Shown here one piece after another: positions 1-7,853 of a stretch of 64,000 bases of DNA. The translations under genes were made by a program, and so were the position numbers. Position 1 is the first letter of the stretch. Each line of letters opens with the position of its first letter. Under the pieces are notes generated by a model. The model saw only the letters and a list, made by a program, of their open reading frames with translations. It was not told the DNA's origin and made no database searches. This stretch comes from Intrasporangium calvum DSM 43043 (GTDB taxonomy: Bacteria > Actinomycetota > Actinomycetes > Actinomycetales > Dermatophilaceae): contig NC_014830.1 in NCBI RefSeq assembly GCF_000184685.1, forward strand, positions 620,001-684,000. Reading direction: 5' to 3'.

Positions 1-23
1 GGCGCGGGTCGGGACAGCCGTGC

Positions 24-713
24 TCATGGGATCGGCACGCCGACCACCACGAGGTTCCTCTCGTAGGTCCGGGCCCGGAGGTCGAACCGGCCGCTGCACG
101 TGACGATATGGAGTCGGGGCGCACCCGTCCGGGAGAAGATCGCGTCGAGGTCCAGCGTCTCCTTGTCGAGCTGGGTCACCTGGGTCACCCGGTAGCGCCG
201 TACCGTCCCACCGGATCTCACGGTGAGCAGGTCACCGACGTCCAGGCTTTCCAGCCGCGCAGCGGGCCCGGTCCCGTACTCCGGCATGTCCCGGTGCGCA
301 GCCATGACGGTGGCGCCTTCGGGGTCCCCGGGTCGAGCACCGTGCTCGTACCAGCCCATCACCGCTGGACTGGGCGGCAGGTCCATCTGCCCGTCGCCGG
401 CGACGCCCACCGGCCGCACCGGCATCGAGATCCCCAGCTGCGCCACCTCGAAGCGCGCCGGCGCGGCGAGTGCCCGAGTGCGCACGGAGTCCGGCCGGGC
501 GTCGCGCGCAGTCGTCCTCACCGCGGGCTGCGTGAAGGGCTCCCTGAAGCGCTCGGTGGGGGCGCGCAGCGGAGAGGTCACGGCATGGCTCGGCGTCCCG
601 CCCCGCTCCGACCGAGCGCCGGCCAGGTCGGTGGCCCACGCTGCGGTCGTGCCGGCGAGGAGGGCGGCGGCCAAGGCGGCCGCCACCCTCGCTCTCGAGC
701 CGGACGCGTTCAT
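24..713 (-). CDS. Class F-type sortase
   Basis: Secreted or membrane-tethered cysteine transpeptidase of 229 residues. A hydrophobic N-terminal segment (residues 9-27) is followed by a Pro/Thr/Arg-rich linker and a compact sortase barrel from about residue 85. The catalytic triad is visible: His140 in MAAHRDM, Cys206 in IVTCSGRF and Arg219 in YERN. The small size and the VTCSG active site fit the actinobacterial class F group, whose substrates are poorly known. The ATG lies one base after the stop of the upstream DUF4397 gene (TGACATG), so the two are translationally coupled. The neighbour is the obvious candidate substrate but has no canonical LPXTG. Sortase assignment is confident; substrate is inferred. 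Confidence 0.88.
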   Translation of the reverse strand: MNASGSRARVAAALAAALLAGTTAAWATDLAGARSERGGTPSHAVTSPLRAPTERFREPFTQPAVRTTARDARPDSVRTRALAAPARFEVAQLGISMPVRPVGVAGDGQMDLPPSPAVMGWYEHGARPGDPEGATVMAAHRDMPEYGTGPAARLESLDVGDLLTVRSGGTVRRYRVTQVTQLDKETLDLDAIFSRTGAPRLHIVTCSGRFDLRARTYERNLVVVGVPIP

Positions 714-714
714 G

Positions 715-1518
715 TCAGGCGCGCGACGTCGCCCGACGCCGGGTCACCAGCACGAGACCACCGGCGAGCGCGGCGGAACCCGCGATGAAGGCGTAGCGGC
801 TGGCGTCGTCGGTGCTCGTGCCGCCACCAGCGGGGACCCCACTGGGTGCCGAGTGCATCCCGCTCACCGTCTGCACGGCGAGGTCGAGGTTGTCGTCCGC
901 GGCGCTGCCCCAGGCGTAGACGATCGTGTTCGTGCCTTCCTTGAGCTCCACGTCGGCCGGGCCGATGGCCACCGTGTCGGTGCCGGCGAGCACGACGTCA
1001 GCCGAGATCGTGCCGGCGGGCAGCTCGGTCTTGACCTCGTCCGGGTTCGTCAGCCCGTCGAAGGCCACGTCACCGTTCGCGCGGACGTCGACGGCCGGCG
1101 CGGCTGCCGTGTGGCGGACGGTGATGCGGGCCTGACCGGCATCGAGGGCCTCGGTGTCGTTGACGAACGGGGTGAGCACCGGGCTGCCCGAGGCGTCGAG
1201 GTGGGCGACCACGGTGATGTTGGCCCCCGCCGGGACCGTGACGTCGTTCGCCTCGATGACCGCGTCGCCGTCCGCCCCCGCACCGGCCGCGGTGACCTTG
1301 AGGTCGTACTCGCCGGCGGGCAGCATGACCGGGTCCGTGAGGGTGCCGGGCTCGAAGTCGGTGAGGAGGGAGTCACCGTTGGCGTAGACGTCGACCGTCG
1401 CGCCGGGAACGCCGTGCAGGATCGAGACGGTCGCCTCCTCGGCGGCGTGCGCCGGGAGGGCGAAGGCGGCGGGGGCGAGGGCGAGGGTGAGGACGGCGGA
1501 GGTGCGCAGGATCTTCAT
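715..1518 (-). CDS. DUF4397 cell-surface protein
   Basis: Secreted protein of 267 residues. It has a clear signal peptide (residues 1-26, cleavage near ALPAHA), then two DUF4397-type beta domains that resemble each other: one begins with VSILHGVPGATVDVYANG and the second with ITVRHTAAAPAVDVRANG. The C-terminus has a Gly/Ser/Thr linker, one membrane helix and an RRRATSRA tail. This looks like a sorting signal, but the expected LPXTG before the helix is absent (SGVPAGGGTST is there instead). The ATG has a good ribosome site (GGAAGGA). First gene of a two-gene operon with a sortase. Its function is unknown; surface adhesion or cell-wall structure is a guess. Confidence 0.85.
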   Translation of the reverse strand: MKILRTSAVLTLALAPAAFALPAHAAEEATVSILHGVPGATVDVYANGDSLLTDFEPGTLTDPVMLPAGEYDLKVTAAGAGADGDAVIEANDVTVPAGANITVVAHLDASGSPVLTPFVNDTEALDAGQARITVRHTAAAPAVDVRANGDVAFDGLTNPDEVKTELPAGTISADVVLAGTDTVAIGPADVELKEGTNTIVYAWGSAADDNLDLAVQTVSGMHSAPSGVPAGGGTSTDDASRYAFIAGSAALAGGLVLVTRRRATSRA

Positions 1519-1599
1519 GGTGGTGTCCTTCCGGGACGGGCGGTCGGGTGGTTCTTCGAACCGGACGGCGTCTTCGACACCGTCCTTGCCCCTACTTCC

Positions 1600-1660
1600 G
1601 CCCGAACACCAAGGTTGGATGCACTTTGGACAAAGATTCTCCAAACTTTTGACAGCAGGC
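1600..1660 (-). promoter_or_regulatory. AT-rich control region of the DUF4397-sortase operon
   Basis: An unusually AT-rich island in very GC-rich DNA, about 90-140 bp upstream of the DUF4397 ATG. It holds two overlapping inverted repeats: CTTTG-GA-CAAAG (1624-1635) and TTTGGA/TCCAAA (1625-1630 with 1640-1645). On the minus strand a GCATCC element is followed 16 nt later by CGGAAG, loosely like the CCATCC/CCGAAT boxes of SigK-type ECF factors. The palindromes are seen directly; the promoter class is a weak inference. Confidence 0.35.
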
Positions 1661-1676
1661 CTATGCCGCTGGGCTC
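1661..1676 (+). repeat. Dispersed CGTATGCCGCTGGGCT element, copy 1
   Basis: Copy reading CTATGCCGCTGGGCT, lying just beyond the stop codon of the FAD oxidoreductase gene and upstream of the DUF4397 operon control region. Intergenic. Confidence 0.7.
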
Positions 1677-1685
1677 CTCGCGCTG

Positions 1686-3029
1686 TCAGCGCCCCGTCCC
1701 GAGGTGTCGGGCGACCACCTCGGCCGTGCGGTTCCCGGAGACGAGCGCACCCTGGATGGAGGCCGTGTCCCGGTGGTCGCCGCACACGTACAGCCCGTTG
1801 CCGAGCGAGACCTCCGACCGCGGTCGCAGCGGGGGCGGCACGGCCGGGAGGGCCGACTCGATCCGGTGCCGGACCACGACCTCCCACCGGCTCGGGTCGC
1901 AGCCGAAGATCTGGCCGACGTGGCGCCGCACCGCTTCCTCCGGTGCGTCGCCGTCGGGCCGGTCGAGCAGCGTGGTCGCCTGGACGAGGTGCCGTCCGGG
2001 GGGTGCATAGGTCGGCGCCGCGTTGCTGACGACCGCGGTGTTCCAGACCGGTCCCGGACTGCCCCGGAACCGCCCCGCGCGCTGTCGGCCGTCGACGGCG
2101 AGCAGGGCCTCGGTCGTCGGAGCCTCCGGGGCGGCGAACCACCAGGTCACCAGACCCTTCGTCGCGGGGGCGGCGATGGGGGCCAGCGAAGCGGCCGTGA
2201 CCGGGTCGGTGGCGACGACGACGGCCCGGGCGCGCGTGGTCCCCGACTCGTCGCGCACCGTCATGAGCCCGGTGCGGCCGGTCTCGGCGGCGCCACTGGC
2301 TCCTGGGGCGGTGCCGGTCCCGGAGGACGGGCCGGGCTCCACCGCGACCACGCGCACGCCGAGGTGGACCCGTTCCCCGAGCGGCCCGGCGAGCTGTCGG
2401 GGGAGGGCGCCCATCCCGGCGGCGGGCAGGCCGGGCCGACCGAGCGCGAACATCCGGAGGAGCACCTTGGTGAAGCTCGCTGACGACGTGCCGTGACTGT
2501 CCGCGAGGACGCCGGCGAGGAACGGCTCGAGTACCGCACGGCGGATCGGCCCCCGCACGCCGGCCGCGTCGAGCGAGCTGGTCAGGTCGGTGTCGGCTCC
2601 GCGCAGGACCGCCTTCGGGTCGACGAGCACCCGCGCGGCCCACCGCGCCAGGGCGGCGAGCTCGAGCGGCTGGAGCAGCCCGCTGCGCAGCGTGGCGGGC
2701 AGGAGCCCGGGCTCTCGGACCGGGTCGGCCAGGGTGGCGAGGCGGTCCTCGGTGCGCACGAGGACCCCGGCGCGGAAGGACTGGAGCTCGAGGGCGTCGA
2801 GGTCGACCCAGCGGCGAACGGCGGGATAGGCCGGGTTGAGCACCTGGAAGCCGCGGTCGCACCGGAAGCCGTCGACGAGGTCGGTCCGCACCCGCCCGCC
2901 CACCTCGTCCGCGGCCTCGAGGACGAGCACCTCATGTCCCAGGTCGCGCAGCCGCCGCGCGCACTGCAGCCCCGCCAAGCCGGCTCCGACGACGACGACC
3001 TCGGTGTCCATCGAGTTCACGGAGTCCAT
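1686..3029 (-). CDS. FAD-dependent amine oxidase/phytoene desaturase-like oxidoreductase
   Basis: Flavoprotein of 447 residues. The N-terminal dinucleotide-binding motif is complete (VVVGAGLAGLQCARRL, with the downstream Glu in VLVLEAADEVGGRVRT), and the C-terminal FAD-contact segment GLYVCGDHRDTASIQGALVSG matches the amine oxidase/protoporphyrinogen oxidase/phytoene desaturase superfamily. I chose the ATG at 3029 because AAGGGGA lies 6-9 nt upstream; an in-frame ATG at 3011 is the alternative. The substrate cannot be deduced: no carotenoid genes are nearby. Divergent from the downstream phosphoribosyltransferase gene, with 121 bp between the starts. Confidence 0.85.
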   Translation of the reverse strand: MDSVNSMDTEVVVVGAGLAGLQCARRLRDLGHEVLVLEAADEVGGRVRTDLVDGFRCDRGFQVLNPAYPAVRRWVDLDALELQSFRAGVLVRTEDRLATLADPVREPGLLPATLRSGLLQPLELAALARWAARVLVDPKAVLRGADTDLTSSLDAAGVRGPIRRAVLEPFLAGVLADSHGTSSASFTKVLLRMFALGRPGLPAAGMGALPRQLAGPLGERVHLGVRVVAVEPGPSSGTGTAPGASGAAETGRTGLMTVRDESGTTRARAVVVATDPVTAASLAPIAAPATKGLVTWWFAAPEAPTTEALLAVDGRQRAGRFRGSPGPVWNTAVVSNAAPTYAPPGRHLVQATTLLDRPDGDAPEEAVRRHVGQIFGCDPSRWEVVVRHRIESALPAVPPPLRPRSEVSLGNGLYVCGDHRDTASIQGALVSGNRTAEVVARHLGTGR

Positions 3030-3150
3030 GATGACGTCCCCTTGCCGAGGATGGGCCCGTTGGCCTCGCCCTCGCGGGCCGGGGGGACGATGCTGGAGGA
3101 GAGGGATCGACGCGCGACGCCCCCGGGTCGGGGCGAAGGAGGAGGCCGTC

Positions 3151-4485
3151 ATGATCAGGTTCACCGACCGGGTCGACGCCGGTACGCAGCTCGCCGAGAG
3201 GCTCGAGTCGTTGCGGGGTCAGGAGGCGGTCGTGCTCGGGCTGCCCCGGGGCGGCGTCCCGGTCGCTGCGGCGGTCGCCGCCGCCCTGGACCTGCCGCTC
3301 GACGTCATCGTGGTCCGCAAGCTCGGTGTCCCCGCACAGCCGGAGCTCGCGATGGGGGCGATCGGGGAGGACGGCGTGCGGTTCCTCAACACCGCCCTCA
3401 TCGAGCGGGCGGGGGTGAGCCCGGCCCGGCTGGACGCGGTGGAGCGTCTGGAGCGCGCCGTCCTCGACAAGCGGGTGTCGCGGTTCCGGCGCGGTCGGCC
3501 GCGGCTCGACCTGAGCCGGAAGGTCGCCGTCATCGTCGACGACGGCATCGCCACGGGGGCCACGGCGCGCGTGGCCTGCCGGGTCGCCCGCCGCCTCGGT
3601 GCCGCGCGGGTCGTCCTGGCCGTGCCGGTCGCGGCCGCCGCGTCGGTCCGCGAGCTGCGGGCCGGCACCGAGGCGGACGAGGTGGTCGCGGTCGGCGCGC
3701 CGGAGAGCTTCTCCGCCGTGGGGGCGCACTACGAGGACTTCCGGCCGACGACCGACGACGAGGTCGCCGTCATCCTCGACCGCGCGTGGGCCTCGGCGCA
3801 CCGGTCCGCAGCCGCGCGCACGCCGGACCCCGGTGAGGACGTCGTCGTCCCCGCCGGGGCGCGGTCGCTCGAGGGTCACCTGACGCTGCCCACCGGGTCG
3901 ACCGCCGTCGTCGTCTTCGCCCACGGGAGCGGGAGCAGCCGCCACAGCCCGCGAAACCAGGACGTCGCTCGCGTGCTCGAGGACGCCGGCCTCGGCACCC
4001 TGCTGATGGACCTGCTCACCCCCGAGGAGGAGTTCGACCGCGCCAACGTCTTCGACATCGAGCTGCTCGCGGGGCGCCTCACCGCGGCCACCCGGTGGCT
4101 CACCGGGCGGCCCGACACCGCGGAGGCACGCATCGGCTACTTCGGTGCGAGCACCGGCGCCGGAGCGGCCCTGTGGGCGGCCGGAGCGCCCGACTCGCAG
4201 GTCGCGGCCGTCGTGTCCCGCGGTGGACGACCGGACCTGGCGGCTCGCCGACTCGGTTCCGTGCGCGCCCCGACCCTGCTCATCGTGGGTGATCGCGACG
4301 ACGTGGTGGTCGAGCTCAACCGCGAGGCGCAGGCCCTGATGACGCAGTGCGAGAGCCGGCTCGTCCTCGTGCACGGGGCCACGCACCTGTTCGAGGAGTC
4401 CGGCACGCTCACCGAGGCCGCGGGCCACGCCAGCGACTGGTTCGTCCGGCACCTGCTCCGACCCGGACCGGCCGCACCGCCGTGA
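3151..4485 (+). CDS. Phosphoribosyltransferase-alpha/beta hydrolase fusion protein
   Basis: Two-domain protein of 444 residues. Residues 1-215 form a type I phosphoribosyltransferase fold, with a GLPRGGVPVA segment and the PRPP-binding loop VAVIVDDGIATGATA. Residues from about 230 form an alpha/beta hydrolase of the dienelactone-hydrolase type, with an oxyanion region VFAHGSGSS, a nucleophile elbow GASTGAG (Ser as nucleophile), an acidic residue in VGDRDD and His in VHGATHLF. The start has a strong AAGGAGGAGG ribosome site. Fusions of this kind are known in actinobacteria and some proteobacteria, but I know of no established reaction. Domain calls are firm, role unknown. Confidence 0.85.
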   Translation: MIRFTDRVDAGTQLAERLESLRGQEAVVLGLPRGGVPVAAAVAAALDLPLDVIVVRKLGVPAQPELAMGAIGEDGVRFLNTALIERAGVSPARLDAVERLERAVLDKRVSRFRRGRPRLDLSRKVAVIVDDGIATGATARVACRVARRLGAARVVLAVPVAAAASVRELRAGTEADEVVAVGAPESFSAVGAHYEDFRPTTDDEVAVILDRAWASAHRSAAARTPDPGEDVVVPAGARSLEGHLTLPTGSTAVVVFAHGSGSSRHSPRNQDVARVLEDAGLGTLLMDLLTPEEEFDRANVFDIELLAGRLTAATRWLTGRPDTAEARIGYFGASTGAGAALWAAGAPDSQVAAVVSRGGRPDLAARRLGSVRAPTLLIVGDRDDVVVELNREAQALMTQCESRLVLVHGATHLFEESGTLTEAAGHASDWFVRHLLRPGPAAPP

Positions 4486-4530
4486 GGACGGGAGGACGGG
4501 AGGAGACGGAGGGAACCTCTGGCTGGGAGG

Positions 4531-4546
4531 AGCTCAGCGGCATACG
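4531..4546 (-). repeat. Dispersed repeat, copy 2
   Basis: AGCTCAGCGGCATACG, the reverse-complement orientation of the family, 45 bp after the fusion gene stop codon. Intergenic. Confidence 0.75.
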
Positions 4547-4617
4547 GGACAAGGGTCGACCCTGACCCGACGTGAGGCACCACCATCAACCCCATGACCG
4601 CGGGGAGGCAGCAGCAG

Positions 4618-4735
4618 ATGACGACGTGGACCGTGGGGCAGGTGGCCCAGCTGACCGCTCCCGCGCCTCCACATCCACCGCCGCTTCTACGACCTGACCC
4701 ACGAGTTCCGCCGACCGCCACGCGGAGTGAACCGC
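4618..4735 (+). pseudogene. Remnant of a MerR/TipA-type regulator
   Basis: The ATG at 4618 opens MTTWTVGQVAQLT, the usual start of a MerR-family DNA-binding domain. It then jumps, in another reading frame (from 4667), to LHIHRRFYDLTHEF, which resembles the effector-binding TipAS domain of the same regulators. About 200 residues between the two blocks are missing and nothing downstream matches. The simplest reading is an internal deletion plus frame loss. Both matches rest on memory of the families and are short. Confidence 0.45.
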
Positions 4736-4783
4736 GGTTCGAGGTGGCCCGCGACTCCTGGTCGTCGGGAACCACCTCGAACC
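4736..4783 (+). terminator. Long hairpin upstream of asd
   Basis: Perfect 12-bp arms, GGTTCGAGGTGG at 4736-4747 and CCACCTCGAACC at 4772-4783, with further pairing inside (CCCGCGAC against GTCG..GGG). It has no T-run. It could end transcription from the upstream gene or insulate asd, whose own -10 box lies 48 bp further on. Confidence 0.5.
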
Positions 4784-4830
4784 ACCGGTCACCAGTTGGA
4801 CGGAGCGCCGTGGCCGCTCGCCCCGGCGCG

Positions 4831-5877
<1,047 letters not shown>

Positions 5878-5910
5878 CTCGCAGCAGGCCGGCGTCCAGA
5901 GGGTGGCGTC

Positions 5911-7062
5911 TCACAGGTTGAGGTCGCGCGGCACCCGGAGCTGGAGGGCCATCGCCTCGAGGGCGAGGAGCGGCGGGACGTTCGCGTTGATCCGCTCGCG
6001 CGCCTCGGTGATCGCGTCGAGGCATCGAAGCAGCTGCTCTGCCGAGAACACGGCCCCCAAGCTGCGGACCCGGTCGATGGCGTCCGGGTTGATGAGGTCG
6101 ACGTTCGAGCCGAGACGCAGGACGAGGGCGTCCCGGTAGACCGACATCAGGTCGACGAGCGACCGGTCGACCATGTCGCGCGCGTGCCGGGTGGCCCGCG
6201 TCCTCTGCTCCTTCTCGAGCGCAACCAGCTGGGACCGGATGTGCGGCGGCTGGGTGCGCGCCGTCGGGTCGGCGCCCAGCGTCTCGAGCAGCCGGGACCG
6301 CTCGGCCGCGTCGCGCTCAGCCGTGCTCGCGGTGGACTCCTCGTCAGCGATCTGGGCGAGGTCGGCGGCCGCGTCGACCGCATCACCGACGCCGACGATC
6401 TTCGTCGCCATCGCGATGACGTCCCGGCGGCGGATCCGCGCACCCTCGTCCCGGGCGAGCCGGCGGGCCAGGCCGATGTGGGACTGCGCGGCGCGGGCGG
6501 CGTGGAGGGCCATCGGCGCGTCCACCCCGTCGCGCCGCTCGAGCAGCTCGGCCACGGCGTGGACCGGGGGTGTCCGGAGCCGGACGTGCCGCGAACGGGA
6601 GCGGATCGTGATGATGACGTCCTCGAGGCTCGGGGCGCACAGCATCCACACGGTGCGCGGCGTCGGCTCCTCGAGCGCCTTGAGCAGGGCGTCCGCGGCG
6701 CGCTCGGTGAGCCGGTCCGCGTCCTCGATGATGATCACCCGCCACCGGCCCACCGACGGGCGCAGCGCCGACTCCTGGACGAGGTCCCGCGTGTCGCGGA
6801 CCTGGATCGACAGCCCCTCGGTCGCGACGACCTTGACGTCGGCGTGCGACCCGTCGAGGGCGGTCCGGCACTCACGGCACTCCCCGCAGCCGCCCTCGGG
6901 ACACTGCAGCGCGGCGGCGAAGGCCCGGGCCGCCGTGGAGCGACCCGAGCCGGGCGGGCCGGTGAAGAGCCAGGCATGTGTCATGGACGCCTCGGCCCGG
7001 ACGGCGCGGGACAGCGTCTCGACGGTGGGCTCCTGGCCGACGAGGTCGCGCCAGACAGTCAT
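5911..7062 (-). CDS. holB: DNA polymerase III subunit delta prime
   Basis: Clamp-loader subunit of 383 residues that helps load the sliding clamp at replication forks. The AAA+ P-loop reads GPPGSGRSTAA, with Arg in place of the Lys of a functional Walker A, in line with delta-prime subunits not needing to hydrolyse ATP. A zinc-finger cysteine cluster follows (CPEGGCGECREC). Sensor and SRC-like regions (ALEEPTPRTVW, TIRSRSRHV) are intact. The ATG overlaps the tmk stop codon (ATGA), giving the familiar tmk-holB operon. No conflicting upstream start is needed, although the frame stays open into tmk. Confidence 0.93.
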   Translation of the reverse strand: MTVWRDLVGQEPTVETLSRAVRAEASMTHAWLFTGPPGSGRSTAARAFAAALQCPEGGCGECRECRTALDGSHADVKVVATEGLSIQVRDTRDLVQESALRPSVGRWRVIIIEDADRLTERAADALLKALEEPTPRTVWMLCAPSLEDVIITIRSRSRHVRLRTPPVHAVAELLERRDGVDAPMALHAARAAQSHIGLARRLARDEGARIRRRDVIAMATKIVGVGDAVDAAADLAQIADEESTASTAERDAAERSRLLETLGADPTARTQPPHIRSQLVALEKEQRTRATRHARDMVDRSLVDLMSVYRDALVLRLGSNVDLINPDAIDRVRSLGAVFSAEQLLRCLDAITEARERINANVPPLLALEAMALQLRVPRDLNL

Positions 7063-7730
7063 GCGGAGGCCCCCAGGATCGGGCCGAGCCGGGCCAGCAC
7101 CCGGCGGTGGATCTGGTCCGCCGGCAGTCCCGCGTCGACGACGAGGTAGCGGTCCGGCTCCCGCGCCGCGAGGTCGAGGAACCCCTGGCGCACCGCCGCG
7201 TGGAAGTCGTCCGCCTCGGACTCGAGGCGGTCGTGGACCTCGCCGCGTCGGCTCCGGCCGACGTCGGGGCTCACGTCGAGCAGCACGGTCAGGTCGGGGA
7301 AGAGGCCCCCGACCGCCCAGTGCTGCAGCTGGCGGATCTCGTCGGCTCCGAGGTCGCGCCCCGCCCCCTGGTAGGCGATCGAGCTGTCCGTGTAGCGGTC
7401 GGTGATGACGACGCGGCCCCCGGCGAGCGCCGGCCGGATCAGCTCGTCGACGTGGTGCGCCTTGTCGGCGGCGAAGAGGAGGGCCTCGGCCCTCGGCGAG
7501 ACGTGGTCGCCGTGCAGGACCAGCTCGCGGATCTGCGCGCCGAGCGGCGTGCCGCCGGGTTGGCGCGTGACCAGCACCTGGCGGCCGGCCCGCTCCAGCG
7601 CTGCCGCGAGCAGGCGCACCTGCGTCGACTTGCCCGCCCCGTCGCCGCCCTCGAAGCACACGAAGAGCCTTGGCCCGGTGCCGACCTCGCCGGCACTGGG
7701 CGGCGGCGGCGCGGGAGGGGTCTCGGTCAC
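7059..7730 (-). CDS. tmk: Thymidylate kinase
   Basis: Phosphorylates dTMP to dTDP in dTTP synthesis. It has 223 residues. The P-loop is CFEGGDGAGKSTQ, the DRY-type motif is TDRYTDSSIAYQGAGR, and a short lid has RSRRGE. The GTG at 7730 is preceded by TAGGCT with a 6-nt gap, which suggests a leaderless transcript starting at the GTG. The stop overlaps the holB start by 4 bp. The upstream region (7731-7853) divides it from the divergent hydrolase operon and carries one copy of the dispersed repeat. Confidence 0.95.
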   Translation of the reverse strand: MTETPPAPPPPSAGEVGTGPRLFVCFEGGDGAGKSTQVRLLAAALERAGRQVLVTRQPGGTPLGAQIRELVLHGDHVSPRAEALLFAADKAHHVDELIRPALAGGRVVITDRYTDSSIAYQGAGRDLGADEIRQLQHWAVGGLFPDLTVLLDVSPDVGRSRRGEVHDRLESEADDFHAAVRQGFLDLAAREPDRYLVVDAGLPADQIHRRVLARLGPILGASA

Positions 7731-7736
7731 GGGGCG

Positions 7737-7742
7737 AGCCTA
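7737..7742 (-). promoter_or_regulatory. Leaderless -10 box of tmk-holB
   Basis: TAGGCT on the minus strand, 6 nt before the tmk GTG. There is no Shine-Dalgarno sequence. Confidence 0.55.
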
Positions 7743-7795
7743 TGCGACCAGGGCGACACCGGCGGGAGGAGCGGCGCGGAGGCCGTCCCCCGAAG

Positions 7796-7813
7796 CGAGC
7801 CCAGCGGCATCCG
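7796..7813 (-). repeat. Dispersed repeat, copy 3 (variant)
   Basis: CGAGCCCAGCGGCATCCG, with C for A near the end. Sits between the divergent tmk and hydrolase promoters, 28 bp before the -10 box of the latter. Confidence 0.7.
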
Positions 7814-7840
7814 GACACGGCGTGCCCCGGCCGGTCAGGT

Positions 7841-7846
7841 TACGGT
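7841..7846 (+). promoter_or_regulatory. Leaderless -10 box of the hydrolase operon
   Basis: TACGGT followed by 7 nt and the ATG at 7854. No ribosome site is present. Confidence 0.55.
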
Positions 7847-7853
7847 TTCGGGC

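Noticed and set aside
223-2010. Long plus-strand open frames opposite the sortase and DUF4397 genes
   Set aside because: They lack homology and are frame shadows of GC-rich minus-strand genes with clear domains.
715-2862. Single 715-codon minus frame joining the FAD oxidoreductase region to DUF4397
   Set aside because: The upstream part is out of frame with the oxidoreductase and is a shadow; a signal peptide with a good ribosome site starts the real protein at 1518.
2932-4452. 506-codon minus frame opposite the fusion gene
   Set aside because: Arg/Gly/Asp-rich composition of a shadow, with no motif.
5911-7818. tmk-holB as one fused protein
   Set aside because: The frame is open but the N-terminal part is an alternate reading of tmk; both real genes have normal starts with a 4-bp overlap.
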